A stretch of DNA of 64,000 nt from Alkalicoccus urumqiensis (GCF_002993335.1 NZ_PVNS01000003.1:124001-188000), one strand, 5' to 3'. Counted from the stretch's first letter, positions 17,744 to 27,651 are shown. Notes: generated from the letters alone by a model not told the origin. A program made the numbers and translations.

Positions 17744-18787
17744 ATGAATGCAGAAAGGGTGTTGAAGCAGATGAGCTGGATAAAACGAGGAGCCGCAGCG
17801 GCTGCGGCCGTCTGGGGCGTGTACCGCTTCCGTCATACACGTATCGGCACCAGGCTGTTCCGGCCCGACAGCCGGAGGAGGAAACGGATGCAGGAGGTGC
17901 CGCGCACCGGCGCGGAAAACTGGGATATCGGAACCGGGGTAGCAGGCTACGTCTGGCGCGCGGAAAAGCCGCGGGCGGCGCTGCTTCTGACACACGGCTG
18001 GGGCGATTACGCCGAACGGTATGTTTATCAGAACAACCGGCTGATCCCAAAGCTCGTGGAGCGGGGCATCAGCGTGTACGCCTTTGATTTATGGGGATGC
18101 GGCCGCTCTCCCGGGGCGGGCGGTGCCGTCAGTGTCCGGGATTCGGTGAAGGACCACCTCGCCGCACGGACGAAGCTGGAAACAGAAGGCCTGCCGCTCT
18201 TTTTCTACGGACATTCACTCGGCGGCCTCATTACCGCTGCGAGCCTGCTCCGGCGTCCATCCCGTGCGGCCGGCGCTATACTTGCCTCTCCGGCACTTCT
18301 TTACCGTGTCGGTTGGAAAAAGCGGCTCGCCGCGCGGGTGCTCGGCTGGCTGATTCCGACGTTTTATCTGCCGCAGAATCAGACTCCGGAGGATGTAAGC
18401 CGCTCGCTTACAGCGGTGCCGGAAGAGCGGCGGAAGCTGGAAGCCGATCCGCTGCTTCATGACCGGGGTCTTTCCTGGGTGACGGCTTCGGACGGAGCGA
18501 ACGTCACGCATGAGAGCTGGAAAAAATACGAGCAGATTCAGACACCGATGCTCCTTCTGCACGGCACCGCCGACAGCGCGACGACGCCTTCCGGCAGTAG
18601 GAAGCTGTTGGAGCAGCTCGGCACGAGTGATAAAACGATCCATCTCGTCAGCGGCGGGCGTCACAGCCTGCTCGATGACAAAGACCGGGAAAATACGACC
18701 GAACGTATGCTGGAGTGGCTCGAGACGCGGATTCCGGCAGCGGAAAAAGCGTGCTACAGCGCGGAGGCAGCCGGACACGATGCCTGA
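17744..18787 (+). CDS. alpha/beta hydrolase, monoacylglycerol lipase/lysophospholipase-like
   Basis: A 347-residue serine hydrolase. An N-terminal amphipathic or membrane-anchoring stretch (IKRGAAAAAAVWGVYRF) precedes the hydrolase fold: oxyanion region LTHGWGDYAERY, nucleophile elbow YGHSLGGL, acid region LLHGTADSATTP, and catalytic His in VSGGRHSLLDD. The PF12146 (Hydrolase_4) layout suggests a lysophospholipid or monoglyceride substrate. AGGAAGG precedes the start. The last 34 bases overlap the 3' end of the convergent amidotransferase gene, with no terminator visible between them. Confidence 0.82.
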   Translation: MNAERVLKQMSWIKRGAAAAAAVWGVYRFRHTRIGTRLFRPDSRRRKRMQEVPRTGAENWDIGTGVAGYVWRAEKPRAALLLTHGWGDYAERYVYQNNRLIPKLVERGISVYAFDLWGCGRSPGAGGAVSVRDSVKDHLAARTKLETEGLPLFFYGHSLGGLITAASLLRRPSRAAGAILASPALLYRVGWKKRLAARVLGWLIPTFYLPQNQTPEDVSRSLTAVPEERRKLEADPLLHDRGLSWVTASDGANVTHESWKKYEQIQTPMLLLHGTADSATTPSGSRKLLEQLGTSDKTIHLVSGGRHSLLDDKDRENTTERMLEWLETRIPAAEKACYSAEAAGHDA

Positions 18788-19476
18788 ACGAAAGCGTGAA
18801 ACAGCTTCCGGCTGTGTTCATCCGACTGCCAGCTGAACTCGGGGTGCCACTGGACGGCAAGGCAGAACGTATACGCCGGATGCCAGGAGGCTTCAATCAG
18901 TCCATCCGGCGAAACCGCCGCAGTTTCAAGCGGTGCGGCCGGGAGCTTCACCGCCTGATGGTGGTAGCTGTTCACCCGGATCCGTCCGGTACCGAGCACC
19001 GCGGAAAGCGGCGATCCTTCGTTAATATCGACGGTGTGCACAGGCACATCATACGGCGGCTTCTGTTTGTGCACCACGTCAGAGAAACGCTGCGACGGCA
19101 GATCCTGATAGAGCGTGCCGCCGAAGTAGACGTGAAAAAACTGCAGACCGCGGCAGATACCAAACGCCGGTTTGTTCCAATCAAGCACATGGCGGAGAAG
19201 GGCTGCTTCCATTGTGTCGCGCTCCGGGCATGGGGTGCCGGCTTCGGGGTGCGGCTCTTCGCCGTACGTATCCGGGCCGAGATCGTGGCCGCCGGTGAAA
19301 AGAAAGCCGTCGAAGCGGGCGGCGAGGTCTTTGAGGGTTTCCGGATCGTTTGTGAGCGGGAGCATGACAGGAATACCGCCGGCCTGTTCGATGCCTTTCA
19401 TGTAGCCGGGGAGCATCCAGTAGCTGTCTTTGTGTTCGTCGTAGAGCGGCACGATGCCGATGTATGGTTTCGTCAT
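18754..19476 (-). CDS. class I glutamine amidotransferase-like hydrolase, peptidase C26 (PuuD-like)
   Basis: A 240-residue hydrolase of the gamma-glutamyl-GABA hydrolase type. The triad is complete: Cys108 (FGICRGLQ), His211 and Glu213 (QWHPEF). A TGGHDLGPDTYGEEPHP loop near residue 65 is typical of the family. It cleaves gamma-glutamyl bonds, usually in polyamine or gamma-glutamyl compound breakdown; B. subtilis carries similar stand-alone genes. Its start overlaps the stop of the TetR gene by four bases (ATGA), so the two form an operon. A link to the divergent RND pump is possible but unproven. Confidence 0.82.
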   Translation of the reverse strand: MTKPYIGIVPLYDEHKDSYWMLPGYMKGIEQAGGIPVMLPLTNDPETLKDLAARFDGFLFTGGHDLGPDTYGEEPHPEAGTPCPERDTMEAALLRHVLDWNKPAFGICRGLQFFHVYFGGTLYQDLPSQRFSDVVHKQKPPYDVPVHTVDINEGSPLSAVLGTGRIRVNSYHHQAVKLPAAPLETAAVSPDGLIEASWHPAYTFCLAVQWHPEFSWQSDEHSRKLFHAFVQASCPAASAL

Positions 19477-20075
19477 GAGAGGTCATCCTTTCTCTCCAGC
19501 AGTTCATAGGCGGTTGTCAGTGACCCCTGGTGAATCATATTGTAAATCAGTTTGTGAAGCTCTTCGATCGGGAGGTCCTTGCCGCGCTGGAACCAGAGAG
19601 TGAGGGCGCCGAGGCGCGAGGAGATTTCCGACTCGATTAAGTATTCGAACTGCAGCTGTGTTTTTGGATCGGCGTCCCGGAGTTCGGGGGTCGCCTGGAT
19701 GAGGTAGCTGCGGACCTGTTTTTTCATGCGGGCGCCGAATGTCGGGTCGCCGTTTGGTCCGAGAAGCACCTGTAACTTTTCGCCGTGCGTTTCGTAGAAC
19801 TGCATAAACTCCTGCATGCTCGTCTGGAAGTCCTGCTCGATGCGGTGGTCCTCCAGCAGACGCTCGACTTCCTCTTCGCCCGGCAGGATGGAATCTTCAA
19901 TCGTGCGGAGAGCGTCGTAGACGTCGGTAAAGTACACATAAAACGTCCCGCGGTTAAAGCCGGCCGTGTCCGTCACTTCACGGACGGTGATTTTCTCAAT
20001 CGGTTTGTCGCAGTATAGTTTCCAGAATGCATCGAGAAGCGTCTGCTTTGTTTCTTCGGGTACGGACCGCTGCAT
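19473..20075 (-). CDS. TetR/AcrR-family regulator, probable repressor of the divergent RND pump
   Basis: A 200-residue regulator. Residues 8-55 form the TetR helix-turn-helix (LLDAFWKLYCDKPIEKITVR then AGFNRGTFYVYFTDVYDAL); the rest is a helical ligand domain with no close match I can name. Its position, head to head with a SwrC-like pump, matches the yerO-yerP(swrC) layout of B. subtilis, where YerO represses the pump. AAAGGAGGTCGTTTTCC precedes the start. An ACAAC-AC-GTTGT inverted repeat in the shared promoter region is a candidate operator. Confidence 0.82.
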   Translation of the reverse strand: MQRSVPEETKQTLLDAFWKLYCDKPIEKITVREVTDTAGFNRGTFYVYFTDVYDALRTIEDSILPGEEEVERLLEDHRIEQDFQTSMQEFMQFYETHGEKLQVLLGPNGDPTFGARMKKQVRSYLIQATPELRDADPKTQLQFEYLIESEISSRLGALTLWFQRGKDLPIEELHKLIYNMIHQGSLTTAYELLERKDDLS

Positions 20076-20215
20076 GGAAAACGACCTCCTTTACAGGTAG
20101 AGCTTTCTATTTGTGAACAAAAACGAACACATATCGTGAGCGGGCTTCTGCCCGACAACGGACGAAGGGTTGTTGGTTGAACGGGTCAACTAGTTTGTGA
20201 TACCTTTTTTATTGT

Positions 20216-20227
20216 ACAACACGTTGT
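20216..20227. promoter_or_regulatory. candidate TetR operator between tetR and the RND pump
   Basis: ACAACACGTTGT, a five-base inverted repeat around AC, about 37 bases upstream of the pump start. A degenerate GGTTGTTGG/CCCGACAACGG pair nearby may be a second half-site set. Confidence 0.45.
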
Positions 20228-20254
20228 TGGGTAATGAGAAGATCGAAGGAGCGG

Positions 20255-23200
20255 ATGATAAAAATGAAATTATGGAAGTTTTCGATACGGCGTCCCAAAT
20301 TTACCATTGTGATTATGACGCTTTTACTGCTGCTCGGCTCGGTGTCGCTGACACGCCTGCCGGTCCAGCTGCTTCCGGATATTGAAGCGCCTGCAGCGGC
20401 AGTCGTTACGAGCTATCCGGGGGCCGGACCGAGTGAGGTGCTCTCAGATGTGACCGAACCGCTGGAAAATGATTTATCGGACATATCCGGATTAAGTCAG
20501 CTGACCTCCCAGACGGAGGAAGGCTCGTCCATCATTATTATGGAATTCGGGTACTCCACGTCCATAGACGATGTGGAAAATGATATCATATCCACGATTA
20601 ACCAGACCGAACTGCCGGATGAGGCCGGCCAGCCGGCGTTTCTGCAGTTCGATCCATCGATGTTCCCGAGCATGCAGCTCGCGGTCGCGTCATCCGACGA
20701 GGAAGTAACGGCGTTCCAGGACGATGTTGCTGACCTGCAGCAGGAGCTTTCCCGCGTACCGGGTGTTGCTTCCGTGGACGAATCGGGGCGGATCGATGAA
20801 GTATACGACGTCGTTTTAGACACCGATGTACTTCAGAATAACAATCTCACACAGGAGGATATCGTCAACGTCATTCAAGGAAGCCAGATGTCGCTTCCGG
20901 GAGGAACGATCGTTAACGAGGACGAAGGGGAGACGATTACGACACGTCTTCTGAGTGAAATCTCATCCCTTGAGGAGCTGGAGGATCTCGTCGTCACGGA
21001 AGATCCCGAAACCGGGGAGACGCTGACGATCAGCGATGCCGGCGAGGTGGCGCAGACGACGGAGGATCAGGACGTCATCACCCGCCTGAACCAGGACAAC
21101 TCCATTCAGCTCGATGTGATGTTTGAGTCGGAAGCAGATACGTCGGAAACCGCATCGCTTCTGCGCGATGAGATTGATGACCAGCTGGAGGAGGATGACT
21201 TCTCCGACTTAAACGCCGCCGTATTATACGACGAAGGCGAATTCATCGATGAGGCAATCAGCAGCGTCATGCTGTCCCTGATCGGCGGGGGAATTCTCGC
21301 GATGGTGCTTCTGTTTGCGTTTCTGCGCAACCTGAAAACACCGCTCATTATCGGGATTGCGATCCCGTTTTCCGTCATCGCGACATTCGCGCTGTTCTTC
21401 TTTACCGATATTACGCTCAACATTATGACGATCGGGGGACTCGCCCTCGGAATCGGGATGCTCGTCGACAACTCCATTGTCGTCATCGAGAACATCTACC
21501 GTCATCTGTCGATGGGCAAAACGCCGCGTGAAGCGGCGGCGGACGGCACCGGGGAAGTCGCCGGCGCCATCACCGCTTCAACATTGACCACCGCATCGGT
21601 CTTTCTGCCGATCGTGTTTGTCACCGGGTTTGTCGGCGACTTGTTCGCACCGCTTGCCATTACGGTATCGTTCAGTTTATTTGCTTCACTGTTCGTAGCG
21701 GTGACGGTCGTACCGATGATCGCCAGCCGGATTCTCCGTACGCCGGAGTCGAATCTGGAAGCGGCCCGGAAAGAAAAGTGGTACATGAAGCGGCTTGCCG
21801 GGGCAACGAAATGGACGCTCCGCTACCGTCTCGTAGTCATTCTGATTACGCTCATCACGCTCGGCGTCGGCGCAGCCGGACTCGCTGTTACCGGTGTGAA
21901 CCTTCTGCCGGACTCGGATGAAGGGACGTTCCTTGTGGAAATTGAGCATGAGGAAGGAACGCTTCTCACCCGCACAGAAGAAACCGTTGCGGCTGTGGAA
22001 GACGAGATCGACGGCTACGATGAAGTGGAATCGTATTTAAGTACGATCGGCTCCAGCTCCGCCCAGGGCGGGGTAACGTCCAGTACCAATACAGCGGAAG
22101 TCATCGTGACGATGGTGGATGCCGCCGACCGGGACGTAACGTCGTTTAATTTCATTGAAGAAATTGAAAGTGATATAGAATCGGTCGACGAGGAAGCGGA
22201 AATTACCGTGCAGGCATTTGCCCAGGCCGGTTTCGGCGGGGACCCGAATACGTTCTCGTTCTCGCTCCAGGATGAAGACAATGACCGACTGGAAGAAGCG
22301 GTGGCCGATGTTGTGACGGAGCTTGAAGATGTCGATGATTTCCGCAATGTGGAAACGACGCTTGATGCGACGTCGCCGGAGCTGCAGCTTACGGTGGACC
22401 GTGAAGCGGCGAGGGAGCAGGGTCTGGCTCCTGCACAGATCGGGGCATCGGTACTGGATGCAACGAACGGTGTCACCGCCGGAACGCTTGAGCTTGAAGG
22501 GGAGGATGCGCTGCCGGTGAACGTGCGCTACCCGGACGATGTGCTCTCCAGCCAGCAGGCGTTCCAGAACATTCTCATCCCGGATCAGCAGGGCGGCTTT
22601 GTGGAGCTGTCTGAAGTGACCGAGGCGGAGGAAGGAAGCGCGCCTCCGACGATTAACCGGGCCGATCAGGAGCCGACGGTGGACGTCGATGTCCGCTACG
22701 CGGCGGATCTGACGCTGCAGGAAGCAGGCGTCATGGTGCAGGATGCGGTGGATGATGCCGGACTGAGCTCGAACACCGAGTATATTGTCGGCGGAGACCA
22801 GGAGCTTCTTGATGACGTGCTTGGGGAAATTGCCCTTGCCTTCGTGCTCGGACTGACGTTCATCTACCTCGTTATGGTAGCCCAGTTTGAATCGTTCAAA
22901 TATCCGTTTATCGTGATGTTTACGGTGCCGCTGTTCATCATCGGTGTCATGCTGTCGCTGACAGTGACGCAGAACCCATTGAGTGTCATGGTGTTTATCG
23001 GCATCATCGTGCTCGCCGGCATCGTCGTGAACAACGCGATCGTGCTGGTCGACTATATCAACCAGCTGAAAGAGCGCGGCTATACGACACCGGAAGCGAT
23101 AGAAACCGGCGTTCAGGACCGTGTCCGTCCGATTCTGATAACCGCGCTGACAACGATCCTCGGGGTCGTGCCGCTCGCGGCAGGATTCGGGGAAGGAACG

Positions 23201-23683
23201 GAACTGATCCAGCCGATGGGTATCGTCATCATCGGCGGTCTCATCAGCAGTACGTTCCTGACGCTCTTTGTCATTCCGGTCGTATACAGCTTCTTTGATA
23301 AAACGACGCGGAACATGAACAAAAAGTATATGACACCGGATGGCCGGTTCATCTACCAGCGCGACATTATCGCGCAGCAGTCTTCCTATGAAGGCGGCGA
23401 ATCCAGTGCTGCTTCCTACGACACCCGCTCGGAGCAGCGCGGAACCGAAGAGTACTACACGCCGCTTCTGCCGGAAGAGAAAGCGGACGTGCCGGAGGAA
23501 AAACGCCGTCCGGATCAGGAACTGCCGCGTCCGGAAGCCGATCCGCGCGTAAACGCAGACGATAACGTGCCGGCAAACCGGAGCGGAGAAGAAGACATCG
23601 TCGACGAAATGGAGCAGCTGCTCCAGCGCATGAAAGAAAAGCGCCGTCAAAACGACGACACCAATAACGACCGAAACGAATAA
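20255..23683 (+). CDS. RND efflux transporter permease, SwrC/HAE1 type
   Basis: A protein of about 1,140 residues with the RND plan: one membrane helix at the N-terminus (KFTIVIMTLLLLLGSVSLTR), a large extracytoplasmic loop, a six-helix cluster with GGLALGIGMLVDNSIVVIENIYR (shown in part) in TM4, a second loop and a second cluster ending GGLISSTFLTLFVIPVVYSFF. A charged 120-residue C-terminal tail is cytosolic. No membrane-fusion gene is adjacent, as for Gram-positive SwrC, which exports surfactin and other lipopeptides. Many Asp/Glu in the loops fit a high-salt or high-pH surface. The ATGs at 20255 and 20264 share AAGGAGC, with three- and twelve-base gaps; the true start is uncertain. Confidence 0.88.
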   Translation: MIKMKLWKFSIRRPKFTIVIMTLLLLLGSVSLTRLPVQLLPDIEAPAAAVVTSYPGAGPSEVLSDVTEPLENDLSDISGLSQLTSQTEEGSSIIIMEFGYSTSIDDVENDIISTINQTELPDEAGQPAFLQFDPSMFPSMQLAVASSDEEVTAFQDDVADLQQELSRVPGVASVDESGRIDEVYDVVLDTDVLQNNNLTQEDIVNVIQGSQMSLPGGTIVNEDEGETITTRLLSEISSLEELEDLVVTEDPETGETLTISDAGEVAQTTEDQDVITRLNQDNSIQLDVMFESEADTSETASLLRDEIDDQLEEDDFSDLNAAVLYDEGEFIDEAISSVMLSLIGGGILAMVLLFAFLRNLKTPLIIGIAIPFSVIATFALFFFTDITLNIMTIGGLALGIGMLVDNSIVVIENIYRHLSMGKTPREAAADGTGEVAGAITASTLTTASVFLPIVFVTGFVGDLFAPLAITVSFSLFASLFVAVTVVPMIASRILRTPESNLEAARKEKWYMKRLAGATKWTLRYRLVVILITLITLGVGAAGLAVTGVNLLPDSDEGTFLVEIEHEEGTLLTRTEETVAAVEDEIDGYDEVESYLSTIGSSSAQGGVTSSTNTAEVIVTMVDAADRDVTSFNFIEEIESDIESVDEEAEITVQAFAQAGFGGDPNTFSFSLQDEDNDRLEEAVADVVTELEDVDDFRNVETTLDATSPELQLTVDREAAREQGLAPAQIGASVLDATNGVTAGTLELEGEDALPVNVRYPDDVLSSQQAFQNILIPDQQGGFVELSEVTEAEEGSAPPTINRADQEPTVDVDVRYAADLTLQEAGVMVQDAVDDAGLSSNTEYIVGGDQELLDDVLGEIALAFVLGLTFIYLVMVAQFESFKYPFIVMFTVPLFIIGVMLSLTVTQNPLSVMVFIGIIVLAGIVVNNAIVLVDYINQLKERGYTTPEAIETGVQDRVRPILITALTTILGVVPLAAGFGEGTELIQPMGIVIIGGLISSTFLTLFVIPVVYSFFDKTTRNMNKKYMTPDGRFIYQRDIIAQQSSYEGGESSAASYDTRSEQRGTEEYYTPLLPEEKADVPEEKRRPDQELPRPEADPRVNADDNVPANRSGEEDIVDEMEQLLQRMKEKRRQNDDTNNDRNE

Positions 23684-23697
23684 GAAAGAATAACGGT

Positions 23698-23733
23698 GAA
23701 CCGCCTCCAGCAATGGAGGCGGTTCGTTTTTTT
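23698..23733 (+). terminator. intrinsic terminator of the RND gene
   Basis: GAACCGCCTCC pairs with GGAGGCGGTTC around AGCAAT and is followed by GTTTTTTT. Confidence 0.93.
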
Positions 23734-23909
23734 GTGTGGAGGGATGGATCTCTGCATAGCGGGGACATGGAGACGATCAACCCTCGATGATACCGGCCGC
23801 CAAAATTCCGCGGCGGCCCCTCTGCTCCGGGCAGCTGGCGGGCGGGGATTGGCCCGCGGTTGATGGAAGCGGGTGTGAATCGGGGGAGACGACAGCAGGC
23901 AGTACTTTT

Positions 23910-24045
23910 GTGGCGATGTTCGAAGCATGTGTGGCGATCTTACAGGTGATCGTTGCGATGTTCCGTATCGGCATGGCGGTCTTCGGCTGCCATGGCGGTC
24001 TTCCCCGCTCCCGTTGCGATCTTAAACGCCGGTGTGGCGATCTCC
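23910..24045 (-). repeat. phased word array B1a (GATCGCCAC family, seven words)
   Basis: Plus-strand GCG cores (GTGGCGATCTT, GTTGCGATGTT, ATGGCGGTCTT) at 23913, 23934, 23955, 23976, 23995, 24016 and 24037; steps 21-21-21-19-21-21. Compared with B1b it has lost exactly 42 bp, two word units. Confidence 0.8.
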
Positions 24046-24177
24046 CCCAACCCCAACGAGTACCGGCCGCCAAAACCCGCGGCGGCCCCTCTGCTCCGGG
24101 CAGCTGGCGGGCGGGATTGGCCCGCGGTTTATGGAAGCGGGTGTGAAAGCGGGGAAGACAACAGCGTCCGGCACTTT

Positions 24178-24358
24178 TGTGGCGGTGTTCGAGGCATGTG
24201 TGGCGATCTTACAGGTGATCGTTGCGATGTTCCGTATCGGCATGGCGGTCTTCGGCTGCTGCGTGGCGATCCGCACGTCGTGTGGCGGTCTGCGCAGCTG
24301 CCATGGCGGTCTTCCCCGCTCCCGTTGCGATCTCAAACGCCGGTATGGCGGTCTCTCC
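24178..24358 (-). repeat. phased word array B1b (GATCGCCAC family, nine words)
   Basis: Plus-strand GCG cores at 24182, 24203, 24224, 24245, 24266, 24285, 24306, 24327 and 24348; steps 21-21-21-21-19-21-21-21. Words are GTGGCGATC, ATGGCGGTC and GTTGCGATG variants. Confidence 0.82.
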
Positions 24359-24463
24359 CAACCCCAGCGAGTACCGGCCGCCGAAACCCGCGGCAGCCCC
24401 TCTGCCGGACCAGCACTGCTTCTGTAAAAAAGCCGAATCGATTCAGGAATTAACTGGAGAAAC

Positions 24464-24484
24464 ATGGTATTCTAAACATACCAT
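24464..24484. promoter_or_regulatory. inverted repeat upstream of lutABC
   Basis: ATGGTAT-N7-ATACCAT, 70 bases before the lutA start. The TGGTAT/ATACCA arms suit a GntR-type regulator such as LutR, but the assignment is inference; no regulator gene is adjacent. Confidence 0.5.
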
Positions 24485-24553
24485 TCATATTTCCGGGGCT
24501 GATATTCCATAGGAGCAGAATGTGCTGTCGGCCCGCTGAAGGAGGCACCATGC

Positions 24554-25294
24554 ATGAAAGTCACCCTGTTTATTACGTGTATCGGCGACGTCGTCTACGG
24601 CGCCCGCGTCGGTCAGAGTGTCGTCGAAGTTCTTGAACGTGCCGGCTGTACCGTGGACTTTCCGGAAGCGCAGACGTGCTGCGGCCAGCCTGCGTTTAAC
24701 AGCGGCTATCACCGCGAAGCGTCCAAAGCTGCCCGCCATCAGATCAAGGTGCTGGAAGAGGCAGAAGTGATCGTCACCCCGTCCGGTTCCTGTGCCGGAA
24801 TGCTCCGGGAGTATCCGCACCTTCTACAGGACGACCCCGTCTGGAAGCCACGCGCGGAGGCAGTGGCAGCGAAAACGTATGAATTTTCGCAGTTTCTCGT
24901 GGATGTCCTCGGTGTCACCGATCTCGGTGCATCGTTTCCGAAAAAAGCGACGTACCATACGTCGTGCCACATGACACGCATTCTCGGTGTGAAAAATGCA
25001 CCGATGCAGCTCTTGGAACACGTCGACGGCCTGGAGTTTGAAATGCTGCCGTACAAGGAGCAGTGCTGCGGATTCGGCGGCACGTTCAGTGTAAAGATGC
25101 TGCCGATTTCCGAGCAGATGGTCGATGACAAAGTAACGCACATTATGGAAACCGGCGCAGAAGTGCTGATCGGTGCCGATCTCGGCTGCCTCATGAATAT
25201 CGGCGGCCGGCTGGAACGGCTCGGACACCCGGTGGAAGTCCGTCATATCGCCGAAGTGCTGAATGCACGGGAAGGAGTGGCTCATGGGAATTAA
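24554..25294 (+). CDS. lutA: L-lactate utilisation protein LutA (Fe-S oxidoreductase subunit)
   Basis: A 246-residue protein of the LldE/LutA family with two CCG (cysteine-rich) domains: [14 protein letters not shown] near residue 41 and [13 protein letters not shown] near residue 172, each coordinating a special [4Fe-4S] cluster like heterodisulfide reductase B. With LutB and LutC it oxidises L-lactate to pyruvate. The start at 24554 lies eight bases after GGAGG; the overlapping ATG at 24550 is out of frame. The stop overlaps lutB by 11 bases. Confidence 0.92.
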   Translation: MKVTLFITCIGDVVYGARVGQSVVEVLERAGCTVDFPEAQTCCGQPAFNSGYHREASKAARHQIKVLEEAEVIVTPSGSCAGMLREYPHLLQDDPVWKPRAEAVAAKTYEFSQFLVDVLGVTDLGASFPKKATYHTSCHMTRILGVKNAPMQLLEHVDGLEFEMLPYKEQCCGFGGTFSVKMLPISEQMVDDKVTHIMETGAEVLIGADLGCLMNIGGRLERLGHPVEVRHIAEVLNAREGVAHGN

Positions 25295-26714
25295 AATCTC
25301 CAACGATGCCTTTTTTGAACGCGTCGACGACGGCATCCACAACACATTTATGCGGAAAGCCGTTGCTGAAGCACAGGACCGTCTCGAGGGCCGCAAAACG
25401 GTGCTGACTGAAGAAATGGGCGACTGGGAAGAGTGGCGCCTTCTATCCGAAGAAATCCGGCAGCACACGCTAGACAATCTGGATTACTACTTAAAGCAGT
25501 TTGCAGAAAACGTCGCTGCCCGCGGCGGACATGTTCATTTTGCCTCTACGCCGGCAGAAGCCAATGCTTATATCCAGCAGGTCGCGCGTGACAAGGAAGC
25601 GAAGAAAATCGTCAAAGCGAAATCGATGGTGTCTGAAGAAATCGGCATGAACGAAGCGCTTGAAGAACTCGGCTGCACGGTGACAGAATCCGACCTCGGC
25701 GAATGGATTCTGCAGCTGGACGACCACGATCCGCCGTCCCACATCGTCGTGCCGGCACTTCATAAAAATAAAGAGCAGATCCAGCAGACGTTCACAGACA
25801 AGCGGGGCTATACGGAGAGCTCGGAACCGGAGCAGCTCGCCCGCTTTGCAAGGGAGCAGCTCCGCGATGAATTTTTTGATGCTGATATCGGGATTACCGG
25901 ATGTAACTTTGCTGTGGCCGAATCGGGATCCATTTCCCTTGTCACCAATGAAGGCAACGCGCGGCTCGCGACAACGGTGCCGAAAACGACGATCGCCGTC
26001 ATGGGCATGGAGCGGATCGTACCGACGTGGGAGGAGCTGGACGTATTGGTGACGATGCTCTGCCGGAGTGCCGTCGGTCAGAAGCTGACGAGCTACGTTA
26101 CCGGCCTGACGCCGACCCGTGAAGCAGAAGGGGACGGGCCGGAGGACTTTCACGTCGTCATCATCGACAACGGCCGCTCGAATATTCTCGGCACAAAATA
26201 CCAGAGCGCGCTGCAGTGTATCCGCTGTGCCGCCTGCATAAACGTCTGTCCCGTGTACCGCCATGTCGGCGGGCACTCCTACGGATCGATCTATCCGGGA
26301 CCGATCGGCGCCGTCCTCACGCCGCTTTTGGAAGGGTACGACGATCATAAGGAGCTGCCGTACGCCTCGTCTCTCTGCGCGGCCTGCACAGACGCCTGCC
26401 CGGTGCGGATTCCGCTGCATGAGCTGCTGATTGAACACCGGAAGGATATCGTGGAGAAAGAAAAACTCGGTTCCACCGTAGAAAACATTATCATGAAAGG
26501 ATTCGGTTTCGGTGCAGGGCATTCGATGCTCTACCGCATGGGCGGGAAGCAGGTCCCGTTTGTGATGGATCAGTTTGCTGAAGGGAAAAATGGACGCGGC
26601 AGCGGACCGGGACCGGTCAAAATGTGGACGGAAATTAGAAACCTGCCGAAATCACGCGGCGAAAGCTTCCGAAAATGGTTCAAAAACCGGGAAAAGGGAG
26701 GCGGTTCCTCATGA
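25284..26714 (+). CDS. lutB: L-lactate utilisation protein LutB (ferredoxin-type iron-sulfur subunit)
   Basis: A 476-residue subunit with an N-terminal LUD domain (about 60-290, including [20 protein letters not shown]) and two [4Fe-4S] motifs: [12 protein letters not shown] and CAACTDACP near residues 313 and 373. The C-terminal tail is the usual DUF3390-like extension. The start at 25284 follows GGGAAGGAGTGGCTC; the upstream in-frame ATG at 25263 lies inside lutA and lacks a site. Its stop overlaps the lutC start (ATGA). Confidence 0.92.
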   Translation: MGIKISNDAFFERVDDGIHNTFMRKAVAEAQDRLEGRKTVLTEEMGDWEEWRLLSEEIRQHTLDNLDYYLKQFAENVAARGGHVHFASTPAEANAYIQQVARDKEAKKIVKAKSMVSEEIGMNEALEELGCTVTESDLGEWILQLDDHDPPSHIVVPALHKNKEQIQQTFTDKRGYTESSEPEQLARFAREQLRDEFFDADIGITGCNFAVAESGSISLVTNEGNARLATTVPKTTIAVMGMERIVPTWEELDVLVTMLCRSAVGQKLTSYVTGLTPTREAEGDGPEDFHVVIIDNGRSNILGTKYQSALQCIRCAACINVCPVYRHVGGHSYGSIYPGPIGAVLTPLLEGYDDHKELPYASSLCAACTDACPVRIPLHELLIEHRKDIVEKEKLGSTVENIIMKGFGFGAGHSMLYRMGGKQVPFVMDQFAEGKNGRGSGPGPVKMWTEIRNLPKSRGESFRKWFKNREKGGGSS

Positions 26715-27424
26715 CGGAAGGATCCATCAGCGGTCAGGACGCCTTTCTGGACAGCATCACGAAGCGGCTCGGCCGGGAGACACCGGAGCGGGTGGAACGC
26801 CCGGCCTGGAGCCGCAGCCCGCAGAAGCAGGTACTTGCAGAAGAGGATCAGGAAAGCCTGCTGCAGGTCCTGATCAGCCACAGCGCAAACATTCATACCG
26901 AAGTGCTCACAACAACGAGCGGGGAAGCAGCGGACGTTTTCTCCCATGCTGTGGATGAACTCGGCGGCGGACCGGTCATGTTCAGCCGCGATGAGCGGTT
27001 CGAAGAATGTGGATTATCCACATGGATGCCGCCCTCCTCGTCCAAGACGGAGGTTCATGTCTGGAATGACAAGGACGGCGAGGGGAGCATGCAGAAGGCA
27101 AGAACAGCGAATATCGGCGTGTCGGTGGCCGATATGACGCTCGCTGACTCCGGAACCATCGTGCTGCTTCGGAATGAAGGCCGCGGCAGAGCGGTCAGCC
27201 TCCTCCCGGAAAACTACATTGCGATCGTACCGAAAAGCAGCCTCGTTCCACGGATGACACAGGCTGCACGAAGGCTCCGCGCTTTTAGCGAGGCAGGGGA
27301 TACATTTCCTTCCTGCGTCAATTTCATCTCCGGGCCGAGCAATTCCGCCGACATCGAGCTGCGTCTCGTCGTCGGCGTGCACGGGCCGGTGCGGGTGTTT
27401 TATATCGTTTTGGGGGATATGTAG
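26711..27424 (+). CDS. lutC: L-lactate utilisation protein LutC
   Basis: A 237-residue LUD-domain (DUF162) protein, third subunit of the lactate oxidation complex. It contains [16 protein letters not shown]-like sequence ([18 protein letters not shown]) and the [20 protein letters not shown] signature with the conserved GPSxTADIE pattern. The start at 26711 has GGGAGGCGGTTCCTC upstream. One perfect DnaA-box sequence, TTATCCACA, within the palindrome TGTGGATTATCCACA occurs near 27010 but encodes ordinary protein. Confidence 0.92.
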   Translation: MTEGSISGQDAFLDSITKRLGRETPERVERPAWSRSPQKQVLAEEDQESLLQVLISHSANIHTEVLTTTSGEAADVFSHAVDELGGGPVMFSRDERFEECGLSTWMPPSSSKTEVHVWNDKDGEGSMQKARTANIGVSVADMTLADSGTIVLLRNEGRGRAVSLLPENYIAIVPKSSLVPRMTQAARRLRAFSEAGDTFPSCVNFISGPSNSADIELRLVVGVHGPVRVFYIVLGDM

Positions 27425-27450
27425 CTATCAGGAAAAAGAGTGTAAAAAAG

Positions 27451-27492
27451 TGCTTCCGCTGATCTAAGACAGGTCAGCGGAAGCATTTTTTT
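27451..27492 (+). terminator. intrinsic terminator of lutABC
   Basis: TGCTTCCGCTGA pairs with TCAGCGGAAGCA, followed by seven T. Confidence 0.93.
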
Positions 27493-27501
27493 GTCTCCGT
27501 T

Positions 27502-27651
27502 TAAGAAAAAATAAAATTCTAAGCCTTTTTCAGGCAGGTATGGCAAGGACTGCAGCATTTCAAATCGTTGTTCAATACATCGTTACTTTCTGTTGATAAG
27601 CTTCTCTGCTGTCCGGCAGAAGCTTGTCTTCCAGCCGGGAGTGCTCCCGCT
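27502..27651 (+). repeat. dispersed intergenic module L, copy 2
   Basis: Same block order as 6327-6475: AAAATTCTAAGCC, GGACTGCAGCATTTCA, TTTCTGTTGATA, hairpin AAGCTTCTCTGC / GCAGAAGCTT, then TTGTCTTCCAGCCGGGAG. It begins ten bases after the lutC terminator. Confidence 0.65.

Larger units (their letters stand above)
23791..24412 (+). repeat. tandem duplication of a hairpin-plus-array unit
   Basis: Unit 1 (23791-24060) and unit 2 (24061-24371) both begin TACCGGCCGCCAAAA and share the run CTCTGCTCCGGGCAGCTGGC and the phased arrays B1a and B1b. A third copy stops after about 40 bases (24372-24412). Unit 2 is about 41 bases longer, almost entirely from two extra array words. Together with the RND terminator this fills most of the 870-base gap before lutA. 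Confidence 0.85.

Noticed and set aside
22037-23713. 558-codon minus-strand frame inside the RND gene
   Set aside because: Shadow frame; the plus-strand product is a clear RND transporter.
23787-24512. Long open frames on both strands across the tandem repeat
   Set aside because: High GC and repeated words leave all frames open; the units differ by about 41 bp, which would break frame, and no start signals are present.
27010-27025. TGTGGATTATCCACA, containing a perfect DnaA box, considered as part of a replication origin or a DnaA-binding regulator site
   Set aside because: A single box inside lutC coding sequence, without further boxes, an AT-rich unwinding region or dnaA/dnaN neighbours.
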